From an uncultured Prevotellaceae bacterium (GTDB taxonomy: Bacteria > Bacteroidota > Bacteroidia > Bacteroidales > Bacteroidaceae): a DNA stretch of 64,000 bases. Below, one piece after another: positions 52,031-61,546 of this stretch. Position numbers and translations under genes: made by a program. How positions within the stretch are numbered: position 1 is the first letter of the stretch; each line of letters starts with the position of its first letter. The stretch lies in assembly GCA_949299545.1 (NCBI GenBank), contig CASGAM010000006.1:1-64000 (forward strand). The letters are read 5' to 3'. The notes beneath the pieces were generated by a model. That model saw nothing but the letters and a program-made list of their open reading frames with translations. It did no database searches and was not told where the DNA came from.

Positions 52031-53182
52031 GTGGGGAATTTGGAACACACAGACAGCACGTTGTGGCATGCCAACTTTTTGAGAGTGGTTTTTGCAAATT
52101 TGATGGCATGTATTTCAACGTATATGTTTTTCCCCGTTGTTCCCTTATTCTTGAGGGGGAATGTTGGTCGTATCGACGAGGCCTTGGTGGGAACTGTCGT
52201 TTTGTTTTTGGCCGGTTGGTGTTTGTGTGCTCCTTTTTCTAATTATCTATTAGATACTTATCGTCGAAAAAACGTCGTATTGTGTGCTTTGGTGGGATTG
52301 ATGGGAACGGCAATGTGCTTTACATTGGATTTCCCCATGTGGATGAGGTTTGTTGTTCGCTTTTTACAAGGTGCCTCGTATGGAATATTTCAGGTGGCAT
52401 TGGGTAGCACCTTATTGTTGGATCTGACAGACACGAGAATGAGGACGGCCGGGGCTCATGTATATTACTGGTTTTCCCGGGTTGCCATGATTTTTGGACT
52501 TTTTTTTGGGCATTTCATTTTGGTTCGTTGGGGAGTATCTGTTTTTATAGTGGTTTCGCTTGTGCTTTTGGCTTGTGCCGGTATGCTGCTTCTTTTTTTG
52601 CAAGTACCTTTTCGCGCACCGTTGGAACCTCCCTTATATACAACGGATCGGTTCTGGTTAGTTCGTGGTAGCCGCTTGTTTTTTTCGTTATTTATTGTTA
52701 CATTCCTTACAGGGTTCGTGTTAGGTCAGTACCAAGACGCTTTTTTTTATATTCTGGTTGCTATAGGGTTTTGGTTTTCTTTGCTCATTCATCAGTTGTT
52801 TCTTAGGGAACGTTTCCACCAAGAGTTGGCTATAGGATTCTTTTGTTTGCTGGCCGGTTCTTTTATGGGAATGTTGAATCCTCTGTTGTATAATACTCAA
52901 TTTATTGTAGCGATATGCATGGGAAGCGGAATAGGCTTTGTGACAAGCCGCTTTTTACTCTCGTATGTGCGGGTTTGCGGACATTGTGAAAGAGGGACTG
53001 CTCAGTCGTCATATTTGTTGGGATGGGATGCAGGTATATTGTCCGGTTATTCCTTGTCTGTCGTGCTTTTACAATATGGTTTTAAGATGTATCATGTAAT
53101 GCCTTTTGTTCTTTCTTTTGCGGCGTGGGCTTTTTATATCTTCTTTATAAAGAAGTGGTATGAAAGAGTAAGATGTAGATGA
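52031..53182 (+). CDS. MFS transporter co-transcribed with panB
   Basis: The 383-residue inner-membrane protein has about eleven or twelve hydrophobic helices and major-facilitator features: the loop 2-3 region SNYLLDTYRRKNVV, then FVVRFLQGASYGIFQVALG. It begins with GTG two bases after the panB stop; the next ATG would remove part of the first helix. The tight coupling suggests a role linked to pantothenate or its precursors, but MFS substrates are not readable from sequence. The C-terminus is short and basic (KKWYERVRCR). Confidence 0.8.
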   Translation: MGNLEHTDSTLWHANFLRVVFANLMACISTYMFFPVVPLFLRGNVGRIDEALVGTVVLFLAGWCLCAPFSNYLLDTYRRKNVVLCALVGLMGTAMCFTLDFPMWMRFVVRFLQGASYGIFQVALGSTLLLDLTDTRMRTAGAHVYYWFSRVAMIFGLFFGHFILVRWGVSVFIVVSLVLLACAGMLLLFLQVPFRAPLEPPLYTTDRFWLVRGSRLFFSLFIVTFLTGFVLGQYQDAFFYILVAIGFWFSLLIHQLFLRERFHQELAIGFFCLLAGSFMGMLNPLLYNTQFIVAICMGSGIGFVTSRFLLSYVRVCGHCERGTAQSSYLLGWDAGILSGYSLSVVLLQYGFKMYHVMPFVLSFAAWAFYIFFIKKWYERVRCR

Positions 53183-53275
53183 AAACAGGAAAATTAGCGA
53201 TGATGTCGATTTATGTTTTAAAACATAAATAAGGTGTTTTTTTAGACTTTATTATGGGTTTTAACAAAAATATCA

Positions 53276-53283
53276 TACCTTTG
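53276..53283 (+). promoter_or_regulatory. -7 box for fasciclin/SusCD operon
   Basis: TACCTTTG, about 58 bp before the first start-region repeat and 255 bp before the lipoprotein gene. No good -33 TTG was seen. Confidence 0.5.
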
Positions 53284-53329
53284 ATACTTGAAATATAAGG
53301 TAAAGCGCCTTTTTTATAAAAAATGTTGA

Positions 53330-53348
53330 ATAATTAACCTAATGAAAT
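53330..53348 (+). repeat. start-region direct repeat, copy 1
   Basis: ATAATTAACCTAATGAAAT, identical over 19 bp to copy 2. In this copy the ATG opens a 46-codon frame. Confidence 0.8.
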
Positions 53349-53482
53349 CTAATTTGAACCATTATATAAGGCACAAACTCAAGGGCTTGTTATCTTTATT
53401 GTCTATTATGAATGATAGGCAAAAAGATTGTGAGTTTTTGTGGCTGATAAATTCGCCTCCTGCTCCTTGTCGCTTTTTGTAG
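53342..53482 (+). CDS. 46-residue leader peptide or SusC signal-peptide remnant
   Basis: The frame begins MKSNLNHYIRHKLKGLL, which resembles the basic/hydrophobic start of Bacteroidales SusC signal peptides, then turns unrelated (MNDRQKDCEFLWLIN) and stops at 53480. It is either a regulatory upstream peptide in the long leader or what remains of a lost SusC 5' end after deletion or recombination. There is no independent evidence that it is translated. Confidence 0.4.
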   Translation: MKSNLNHYIRHKLKGLLSLLSIMNDRQKDCEFLWLINSPPAPCRFL

Positions 53483-53519
53483 CTCAAGCAGAATAAGATA
53501 AGTGTACGAAATCAAAAAT

Positions 53520-53538
53520 ATAATTAACCTAATGAAAT
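53520..53538 (+). repeat. start-region direct repeat, copy 2
   Basis: The same 19 bp as copy 1. Here the repeat ATG (53532) opens only a five-codon frame, and the lipoprotein gene starts at the next ATG, 53539, directly after the repeat and in another frame. Confidence 0.8.
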
Positions 53539-56397
53539 ATGAAAGATAAAGGCATTAAAATGTATCGTTTGACTTTTTCTGCCGGATTGTTGCTCGCCGT
53601 TGGTGGATTGTGGTCCTGCCAGGATGAATTACTTACCGGGCAGCCCGATTGGCTGGGAAGCAGCATTTACGAAGAATTGGAGAAACGAGGTAATTTCTCA
53701 ACGACATTAGCCCTTATTAATGATGAGGATGTGTCGCCAAAAGATGTAAACGGAGAGACCGCTAATGCGCGGACATTGCGGCTTACGGGGTCAAAAACTT
53801 TATTTGTTGCAAATGATGATGCCTATAAGGCTTTTTTTAAGAGTAATCCGTGGGGCGTCCGCCGTTATGAGGATTTGACGGTTGCACAGAAGAAGTTGCT
53901 TTTTAACTCTTCGGTGGTAAATCAGGCTTATTTGATTGAATTAATGTCAAATATTGCTTCTGAGACGGCAGAACCGGAGGCGGGGGCATGTATGCGTCGC
54001 AGTACAAACAGCGTCATTTACGACAGCGTGCCCAAGTTGACGGCAAAAGATATGCCGGATAATGAGTATTGGGCAAAATACCGTTTACAGTATCCTGATG
54101 GCGGAGACAGAAAAATGACCGTCATGCGGGATGACAATCCTGTATTGATGAACCATTTCCTGCCGGCTTTCATGCAGTCAAAAGGTATAACGGATGAGGA
54201 CTTGGCATTCCTGACAAATGGTATTTGCCAGGATAATGAGGAGGCTTATGTTAACGGACGCCATGTCATGACACGTGATGTGACTTGTCAGAACGGTTAT
54301 ATCCAGATACTTGACAGTGTGCCGACACCTCTCAATACCATGGCTGAAATGATTCGGAACGACGAAGAACTTTCTACATTCAGCAGTTTCCTGGATCGTT
54401 TTAGTGTGCCTGTATATGCCGGAAGCGATGCAACGAAAAAATATAATGATGCTACAGGTGATGATATCGACTCCCTGTTTGTCTGGCGTTATTTTAACGA
54501 TGGATTCGGCAGTGATACTGAAGGTAATAATAATGCTTATTTTACTTATAACGGAACGAGGATTAACGATGTGCTTCCTTATGATCCGGGATGGAATGCT
54601 TATGCAGATGGTGTACAGGGAGCTCCAAAGGAAAAGGATATGGCGGTTATCATTGCACCTACAAATGCTGCTTTCTACAGGTATTTTGCAGGTCCCGGCG
54701 CTTCTTTATATGCCCGTTATAACGAAGATGTGAATGAAATACCCAATAATGTGGTAGTGGAGATTTTAAATGAATTCATGCGGAATTCAGTGATTCAGAC
54801 GGTACCCAGTAAGTTCGGTTCGGTTAATAACTCAGCCCAGAATAATTTAGGCTTGGATAAAGGTGTTGTGGGGGGTGAGACAGGTGTCTTTGCTTGTGTC
54901 ATGTCCAGCAACGGAGTGGTTTACAAGTCCAACGAGGTGTATTCTGTGCCGGCATTCTCATCTGTTTATTTGCCGACTTTGATTTTTGAGAATTTAAAGA
55001 TCATGAACTGGGCTATTAATGAGTATGGATATGATGCATGGCTGAAATCCATGGATTCGGAGTATATGTTTATTATACCGTCCGAAGAGGCCTTACGGAA
55101 TTATGTGGACCCTGTTGATTATCAGAAGACCCAGAAAACGCTGACGGAATTTTATTTTGATGAGAGTCAAGGAAAGGTGAGATGCCGGCGTTACAATGCT
55201 GTGGATGATGGAAATGGTGGTCTGACGCGTGCAAGCGAAACGCCGATAAGTGACCCGTGGAAAAATGTGGCTACAACAGATGGAGTAGATGCTGAAGATG
55301 ACTATGTAGAGAATCGTCTTTCGGATATATTGGAGAATTGCATTATTGTCAAGGACAGTATCGATCCGGGACGAGGTAAGGAACTATGGACGACAAAGGG
55401 CGGTATGCCGATTGTTATTGAGAATCCGGGAAAAGATGTTAAAATCTATACGCCTTATCAGAAAGAAATTGCGGGTGATGGCGAGTGGGAAGCTATGGAG
55501 GCAGCGGAAACAGATGGATTTTTTGATTATGGTAAAAATCCCGGTGGAAACGGTCTGGCATTTATTGTAGAGAAAGAAGCGCCCATGTCTGCTTCGAAGT
55601 CGGTCATGACTATCTTGAATGAATTAAACGATGATGATAACCGATATCAGGAGTTTTATGACATTTTGGCTTATCTCAGTAGCGAAGGTCGCCTGCTTCA
55701 GGAAAACTATGATTTTAAAACTGCATCTTCTGATCCAAATGCCGCTAATGTCTCAAGGACAGTATCCAACGGCTTGACGTTTAATATCATGAATAACTTT
55801 AATTATACAGTTTATGTTCCATGCTCTGAAGAAATTGAGAAGTTGTACCAGTATAATATATTACCTGACTGGGAGAAAGCATTGGAACTGTCTGAGAAGT
55901 TAGAAGATATGTCATTATCTCCAGGTGAATACGACGAGATAGAGGCAGAAAGAGACAGCATGAATGTTTTGTTGGAGAATTTTGTGAGATATCATGTACA
56001 GAATAATGCCGTTTATCTCAATGCACATGCGGTGAAAGATGGTGATTACGAAAGTTCTTTGTTGCTGAACGGACGTTTCGCAACGTTATCTTTGTCAGGA
56101 ACAGGCAATACGAATTCCTATCAGATTATATGTAGAGACGGATCCGGCAACGCTGTTACTCAAACGCCAAGGACAATTATAGACGGTAATTATTTCGCAC
56201 GTGAATACCGGTTCCGTGCCGGAGTAAAAGCGCATGATAGTAAAGAAACAAGCGCACAGATTACTTGTTCAGACATAACTAGAGCAACCAGAATTTATAA
56301 TTCCTCTACGGCCGTGATACACTTAATCGATAAGCCTTTGCTTTATACTGAGAAAATGTGTGAGGCTTATGAAAATGAACAGAACTATCAACCTTAA
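53539..56397 (+). CDS. large fasciclin-domain surface lipoprotein
   Basis: The 952-residue lipoprotein has a signal peptide and lipobox GLWSC (C27). Fasciclin-like (FAS1) regions are visible at about 40-200 (SIYEELEKRGNFSTTLALI, TLFVANDDAYKAFF), about 262-600 (TMAEMIRNDEELSTFSSFLDRF, AVIIAPTNAAFYRYF) and about 685-950 (SVMTILNELNDDDNRYQEFYDIL, YTVYVPCSEEIEKLY, ending STAVIHLIDKPLLY). FAS1 domains mediate adhesion or ligand binding. The operon position before SusC suggests a surface-exposed partner of the transporter. The stop overlaps the SusC start by one base (TAATG), so translation is coupled. The substrate is unknown. M8 is an alternative start. Confidence 0.82.
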   Translation: MKDKGIKMYRLTFSAGLLLAVGGLWSCQDELLTGQPDWLGSSIYEELEKRGNFSTTLALINDEDVSPKDVNGETANARTLRLTGSKTLFVANDDAYKAFFKSNPWGVRRYEDLTVAQKKLLFNSSVVNQAYLIELMSNIASETAEPEAGACMRRSTNSVIYDSVPKLTAKDMPDNEYWAKYRLQYPDGGDRKMTVMRDDNPVLMNHFLPAFMQSKGITDEDLAFLTNGICQDNEEAYVNGRHVMTRDVTCQNGYIQILDSVPTPLNTMAEMIRNDEELSTFSSFLDRFSVPVYAGSDATKKYNDATGDDIDSLFVWRYFNDGFGSDTEGNNNAYFTYNGTRINDVLPYDPGWNAYADGVQGAPKEKDMAVIIAPTNAAFYRYFAGPGASLYARYNEDVNEIPNNVVVEILNEFMRNSVIQTVPSKFGSVNNSAQNNLGLDKGVVGGETGVFACVMSSNGVVYKSNEVYSVPAFSSVYLPTLIFENLKIMNWAINEYGYDAWLKSMDSEYMFIIPSEEALRNYVDPVDYQKTQKTLTEFYFDESQGKVRCRRYNAVDDGNGGLTRASETPISDPWKNVATTDGVDAEDDYVENRLSDILENCIIVKDSIDPGRGKELWTTKGGMPIVIENPGKDVKIYTPYQKEIAGDGEWEAMEAAETDGFFDYGKNPGGNGLAFIVEKEAPMSASKSVMTILNELNDDDNRYQEFYDILAYLSSEGRLLQENYDFKTASSDPNAANVSRTVSNGLTFNIMNNFNYTVYVPCSEEIEKLYQYNILPDWEKALELSEKLEDMSLSPGEYDEIEAERDSMNVLLENFVRYHVQNNAVYLNAHAVKDGDYESSLLLNGRFATLSLSGTGNTNSYQIICRDGSGNAVTQTPRTIIDGNYFAREYRFRAGVKAHDSKETSAQITCSDITRATRIYNSSTAVIHLIDKPLLYTEKMCEAYENEQNYQP

Positions 56398-59300
56398 TGA
56401 CAAATCAGATGAAAAGTTTTAGATATTATATATTATTGTGTTTCCTGCTCATTTCGGGTGTCGCAGGTGCGCAGGGGATTACTGCAGTCAGCGGAACGGT
56501 CTCAGATTCCTTTGGACCGTTGATGGGAGCTGCTGTTGTAGAAGTGGATGCTTCAAACCGAAATATATCTGCTACGGTGACGGATATGAATGGAAACTTT
56601 ACCTTGAAAATTAAAAGTGACAAGAATAAGTTGAAGATCAGTTTCGTCGGTATGAAAGCGCAGATCCTGCCCATTAATAAAAGGGTCTATAATGTAACGC
56701 TTGAAGATGCCATGGTCCTGAAAACCGTAGAAGTCAGGGCAAAAAGGATAATGCAGACTTCAGGTTTGGCCATACCGGAAAATGAAGTGTCATTTGCATC
56801 TCAGACCATTGATGCCAAGGAGTTTGAGGGATTGGGTATTACGTCTGTCGACGAAGCCTTGCAGGGACGTATTTCCGGTCTGGATATTGTAGCAAATTCA
56901 GGAAACCTGGGTGCCGGAACGACCATGCGTTTGCGTGGTGCTTCTACCATCAGTACGCTGACCAGTAGTGAGCCGTTGATTGTTGTCAATGGAGACGTAT
57001 GGAATGTTGATCAGGAAGATTTTGATGTCAATACGGCTAACGATGAGAAGTTTGCACAGTTGTTGAATATCAACCCTGAGGATATTCAGAAGATCAGCGT
57101 GTTGAAAGATGCGGCTGCAACAGCCATTTGGGGCTCTCAGGGTGCAAATGGCGTCATCGAGATTACGACCAAGCGTGGACGTCGCGGTAAACCGCGCTTG
57201 TCTTATACATTCCGTTTGACAGGTAATTATCAGCCGGATGGCATAGATCTTTTGACCGGTGACCAGTATACGATGATGTTGAAAGAAGCCTATTTCAATC
57301 CGCGTCAGAGTACGGTGGCTGAGAATATTGAGGAGTTGAATTACCTTGTTGCCGGTCAGGGATTTTCTGAATGGCAAGCCTTCAACAATAATACAGATTG
57401 GGTGGACGAGGTGAAACAGATTGGTTTCCGCCAACAGCACAGTATAAATTTAACGGGTGGTGGTGAAAAAGCGATGTTCCGTATCAGTGCAGGTTATGAC
57501 CATGAAACAGGATCCATTATCAAGCAGCAACTGGATCGTTTTACAACCCGTATGGCATTGGACTATTATGTCAGTGACCGTATCAAGATTATCAGCGATT
57601 TCTCATTCACTTATACGGACAATCAGCGAAACAGTGACGACCTTTTGGCCATCGCCTATAAAAAGATGCCTAACTTGGCTATTTACGAGGAAGATGAGCA
57701 GGGACGTTCGATGGGACGTTTCTACCACATGCTTAAAGCCGATGATGAATTGAAAGATCAGCGTGCATTGGTGAACCCGGTGGCAAGTGCCGAATATGCC
57801 AAGAACCGTAATAAGACGTATGCTGTCGATCCCAAACTGGAAATACAGTATGACCTTTTGGGTATAGATGACACCAGCCATCGTTTGACTTATAACGGTA
57901 AGGTTGTAATGAACGTCTTCAATTCCTATACGGATACTTATTATCCGCGTGATTTGACAACGGATAATTGGAATGCAGCAGGTATAAGTACAGGTTCAAG
58001 TGCCTCTTCAAAGAGTTTGGCTTTTACAACAACGCATACTTTGACCTTTAAACCACATTTTCTTAATGAGGATCATTCCTTCATGGCTTTGGGACGTTTT
58101 CAGTTGGTATCAGGTACGTCGAGTGATCAAAGTACAAGTGTGTATGGCCTTCCTCACGGTATAGAATCACCGAGTGCCGGTGGTGTCGTGCCCGGCATGT
58201 CAAGTGGTTTTGGGCAGTGGAGAAGTCTTTATTATACCTTTACGGCTCACTATGCCTACAAGGAGCGTTATGTGTTTGACGTATCCGCCCGCATGGATGG
58301 AACAACCAAATTTGGGCCGAGCAAGCGATGGAACGTTTTCCCCGCGGTTTCCGGTCGATGGAACATTGTTGAAGAACCATGGATGGAAGGAACACGTGAG
58401 TGGCTCTCCATGTTGTCTATCCGTCCGGGTTGGGGTATGGTCGGCAATCAGCCAACGCAGGACTTTTTATATCTTAACCAGTTGGGTTCAGGATCGAATT
58501 ATTTGGGTTCACCGTCCATGAGTCCTTTGAATTTAAGGTTGAACACCTTGAAGATGGAGCGTATATATACATGGAATGTCGGATTTGATTTGGGCTTTTG
58601 GGATAACAAGTTGACGATGGACATCAACTTATATACGAAAGACACAAAGGATATGTTGATGGGGAATTTTGCTATTCCCCACAGCGCCGGTTTTGGCACT
58701 TACGCATATTTCAATACCGGTGACATGAACAATAAGGGTTGGGAGTTCAATATCAATACCAATCGAATTATCCAGAAAGGTAAATTCTCCATGGATGTGA
58801 ATGTGACGTTTGCCAATAACAGAAATGTGATTACAGAATTAGATCCCATTTTGTTGGAAACGATGAACACTGTATGGGAACCGAAAAATGCATTCTTGCT
58901 ACAGCGTGTTCAGATAGACAATCCATTCGGAGCGATATATGGCTTTAGAAGCAAAGGCGTATACCAGTATAATTACGAGACTTATCTGTCGAAAGACAGG
59001 GCTGCCCGTGAAGGTGACGCTGAAGCGCAAAAATGGTTGAATGATTTTGCGGCTGAAGGTAAGACTGCACCTATAGTCTACGATGCCAATGGACAGGTCG
59101 TGCGTGATATGAGACAGGATCCATTGCAGATGCGTTTCAATTACAAGGCCAATGGTGTAGGTTATTATGAATTCAAGGGGGGTGATGCCATTTATGAAGA
59201 CGTCAACCATGACGGAAACATCAACCAGTTGGATATCGTCTATTTGGGTAATTCTTTGCCGAAGTTGACGGGAGGTTTCGGGTTTAGATTTAATTATGGA

Positions 59301-59759
59301 AAATGGGCTTTGAATGCGCAGTTCAACTACCGTGTTGACTATGATGTGGTGAATATGGCGCGTTTGAACATGGAAAGCATGTCTTCAAATAATAATCAGA
59401 GTCAGGCGGTGAATTACCGTTGGAGAAAAGAAGGAGACATCACGACCATTCCGAGGGCGATGATAGCCTCAGATGGTGTTCCCAATTATAATACATTAAT
59501 CAGTGATCGTTTTATTGAGGACGGAACATTCCTGCGCTTGAACTACCTGCAGATTTCTTATGGTTTGAGTGACAAGCATGCCAAAAAGATCGGATTGAAT
59601 GCCTTGCGTTTCTATGCCAGTGCCAATAATCTCTTCTGTTTGACAAAGTATACGGGCGTAGACCCGGAAATGGGATATGGTGGTTATGGCGTTACTACAG
59701 ACAATGCTCAAACGCCAAGGGCTAAGTCTTTTACTTTTGGTTTAACTGTTGAATTCTAA
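56397..59759 (+). CDS. SusC/RagA-family TonB-dependent outer-membrane transporter
   Basis: The 1120-residue protein has a signal peptide ending near GAQG, a carboxypeptidase-like regulatory domain (about 28-105: VSGTVSDSFGPLMGAAVV, TDMNGNFTLKI), a TonB-box region, a plug (about 115-250: SVDEALQGRISGLDIV, RLRGASTIS, PLIVVNGDVW, KDAAATAIWGSQGANGVIEITTKRG) and a C-terminal 22-strand barrel ending FTFGLTVEF. With the downstream SusD it forms an import complex energised by TonB. No ECF sigma/anti-sigma pair or hybrid regulator is adjacent. Confidence 0.95.
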   Translation: MTNQMKSFRYYILLCFLLISGVAGAQGITAVSGTVSDSFGPLMGAAVVEVDASNRNISATVTDMNGNFTLKIKSDKNKLKISFVGMKAQILPINKRVYNVTLEDAMVLKTVEVRAKRIMQTSGLAIPENEVSFASQTIDAKEFEGLGITSVDEALQGRISGLDIVANSGNLGAGTTMRLRGASTISTLTSSEPLIVVNGDVWNVDQEDFDVNTANDEKFAQLLNINPEDIQKISVLKDAAATAIWGSQGANGVIEITTKRGRRGKPRLSYTFRLTGNYQPDGIDLLTGDQYTMMLKEAYFNPRQSTVAENIEELNYLVAGQGFSEWQAFNNNTDWVDEVKQIGFRQQHSINLTGGGEKAMFRISAGYDHETGSIIKQQLDRFTTRMALDYYVSDRIKIISDFSFTYTDNQRNSDDLLAIAYKKMPNLAIYEEDEQGRSMGRFYHMLKADDELKDQRALVNPVASAEYAKNRNKTYAVDPKLEIQYDLLGIDDTSHRLTYNGKVVMNVFNSYTDTYYPRDLTTDNWNAAGISTGSSASSKSLAFTTTHTLTFKPHFLNEDHSFMALGRFQLVSGTSSDQSTSVYGLPHGIESPSAGGVVPGMSSGFGQWRSLYYTFTAHYAYKERYVFDVSARMDGTTKFGPSKRWNVFPAVSGRWNIVEEPWMEGTREWLSMLSIRPGWGMVGNQPTQDFLYLNQLGSGSNYLGSPSMSPLNLRLNTLKMERIYTWNVGFDLGFWDNKLTMDINLYTKDTKDMLMGNFAIPHSAGFGTYAYFNTGDMNNKGWEFNINTNRIIQKGKFSMDVNVTFANNRNVITELDPILLETMNTVWEPKNAFLLQRVQIDNPFGAIYGFRSKGVYQYNYETYLSKDRAAREGDAEAQKWLNDFAAEGKTAPIVYDANGQVVRDMRQDPLQMRFNYKANGVGYYEFKGGDAIYEDVNHDGNINQLDIVYLGNSLPKLTGGFGFRFNYGKWALNAQFNYRVDYDVVNMARLNMESMSSNNNQSQAVNYRWRKEGDITTIPRAMIASDGVPNYNTLISDRFIEDGTFLRLNYLQISYGLSDKHAKKIGLNALRFYASANNLFCLTKYTGVDPEMGYGGYGVTTDNAQTPRAKSFTFGLTVEF

Positions 59760-59769
59760 TAAAGATACT

Positions 59770-61536
59770 ATGAATAAAAAAATAAATAAATGGGTGAAGG
59801 TAACGCTTGTGGCAGCCGCATGTTTGCCGTTAGGCGCATGCTCGGACTTCCTTAATGTGGATCCCCTGACAATCGTTTTTGAGGATAACTACTGGAAAGA
59901 GAAGAACGATGTGGATCAGGTGGTAACAAGTTGTTATGTTCGTATGCAGAGTGATGATTTCCTGCGGCGTCTTTTTATTTGGGGCGAAAGTCGTTCAGAC
60001 AATGTCAGAGACGGTTATAAGGCGAATTTCGATTACAGCAATTCGGCTGAAGGCAAGATCCTCGATGAAGACCTTTTGGCTACAAATGTCTATACGGACT
60101 GGTTGTGTTTCTATGATGTCATAAACCGGTGCAATCTGGTGATAGAGAAAGCGCCCAAAGTGGCCGAACTGGATCCGGCGTATTTGGAAAGTGACATGAA
60201 TGCTACGATTGCGGAGGTAAAGGCCCTGCGGGCTTTGTGTTATTTCTATTTGGTACGTACTTTTAAGGATGTGCCCTTTTATACCTATGCTTATGTCAAT
60301 GATGAGCAGCCGACGGCTTTGTTCGTTACAGACGGGGATGTAATCGTGCGTACGCTCCTTGATGATTTGAAAGGTTGTTATACTCATGCATTGAAGGCCT
60401 GGCCGGCAGTTAACAATGAAGATGTAAGTTATGGCCGCATTACTCAGGATGCCATTTTGTCATTGATGGCCGATATGTCTCTATGGATTGGTAATTTTGA
60501 AGATGCAGCATCGTACGCAGGCCAGGTTATAACCAATAAGTATAATAAGTTTTATGAGAAATATGGTCTTGCTGCAATGGTTTCGGTAGATAATAAAGAT
60601 TATTATCCGTTATTTCCTGATTTTGACCCCCAAAAGGGATTTCCTGCAGGTACTGCAAGCCAGATGTTGTTTGGACAGGGTGGTAGCATAGAAAGTATCT
60701 TTGAATTGGACTTCAGCAGCAGTTATAAAACTGATGGTACGGCTGCCAATGAGATGTTTTCGGAGTTCTTTTATCGCGGAGTGTTTCAGGCATATAGTGG
60801 CCATGACGCGGGCCCCGGCATATTTGCGCCAGCCAAAGAACTTTGGGAAGAAATTCAGGATAATGAATTGTTCCTAAGTAATACTGATAGTCGAATTGTC
60901 AGTTCAATGTGGTATTCAGATGCGAGTGATCCTGAACAGGCTATCGTGACTATTGCCAAGTATGCTTATATGGGTTTTACTCTTCCGATTTCTAGCACTG
61001 CTTTGACTGCGGCTATCTGGATGGAGCGATCGGTGGATGATGCCAACTGGATTTTTTATCGTGTGAGTGATGTAATGTTAATGAGAGCGGAGGCTTTAAT
61101 CTGGCAGATATCCGACAGTGAGGTTCCTACGGAGCAGGACAATAAACTTGCAGATGAGGCCTTTAAGTTGATTAAGGCCGTAGCGAACCGTTCATCAAGA
61201 AATTCAATATCAGCGCTGACAAAAGATGATTTTTCTAATAAAAACGATTGGTTGAATTTGGTATATGATGAGCGCCGACGTGAATTGTTGTTTGAAGGAA
61301 AACGGTGGTTTGACTTGGTTCGCCGTTCTCGTCTTGAAGGCGATACTAAATATCTTCTTGAGAAAGTTTCTTCTAAGTTTGAAGGCGGACAGGCCGTAAG
61401 TGCAACTTCCAGAATGGTCAATCTTAATGGTGTGTATTGGCCTTATTCTCAGGATGAGTTGAAGAAGAATCCTAATATCAAGCAAAATCCGGCTTATCCA
61501 AGTGCGGAAGATAATTCTTATGAATCTACAAAATAA
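59770..61536 (+). CDS. SusD/RagB-family nutrient-binding lipoprotein
   Basis: The 588-residue lipoprotein has lipobox LGACS (C24) and the SusD-typical start DFLNVDPLTIVFEDNYWKEKNDVDQVVTSCY. TPR-like helices follow (AEVKALRALCYFYLVRTFKDVPFYTY), and near the C-terminus the signature LVYDERRRELLFEGKRWFDLVRR. It caps the SusC barrel and binds the cargo. The ATG at 59770 is ten bases after the SusC stop; an in-frame TTG upstream lies within susC. Cargo is not inferable, since no polysaccharide-degrading gene is present. Confidence 0.95.
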   Translation: MNKKINKWVKVTLVAAACLPLGACSDFLNVDPLTIVFEDNYWKEKNDVDQVVTSCYVRMQSDDFLRRLFIWGESRSDNVRDGYKANFDYSNSAEGKILDEDLLATNVYTDWLCFYDVINRCNLVIEKAPKVAELDPAYLESDMNATIAEVKALRALCYFYLVRTFKDVPFYTYAYVNDEQPTALFVTDGDVIVRTLLDDLKGCYTHALKAWPAVNNEDVSYGRITQDAILSLMADMSLWIGNFEDAASYAGQVITNKYNKFYEKYGLAAMVSVDNKDYYPLFPDFDPQKGFPAGTASQMLFGQGGSIESIFELDFSSSYKTDGTAANEMFSEFFYRGVFQAYSGHDAGPGIFAPAKELWEEIQDNELFLSNTDSRIVSSMWYSDASDPEQAIVTIAKYAYMGFTLPISSTALTAAIWMERSVDDANWIFYRVSDVMLMRAEALIWQISDSEVPTEQDNKLADEAFKLIKAVANRSSRNSISALTKDDFSNKNDWLNLVYDERRRELLFEGKRWFDLVRRSRLEGDTKYLLEKVSSKFEGGQAVSATSRMVNLNGVYWPYSQDELKKNPNIKQNPAYPSAEDNSYESTK

Positions 61537-61546
61537 CAGATGATGT

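Larger units (their letters stand above)
53183..53538. other. long leader region of the fasciclin/SusCD operon
   Basis: The 356 bp contain a -7 box (53276-53283), two copies of a 19-bp start-region repeat (53330 and 53520) and a 46-codon reading frame between them. The predicted 5' leader is about 250 nt, much longer than for any other gene in the window. An AAACATAAAT-type dyad near 53219 is the only other structure noted. Confidence 0.6.
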
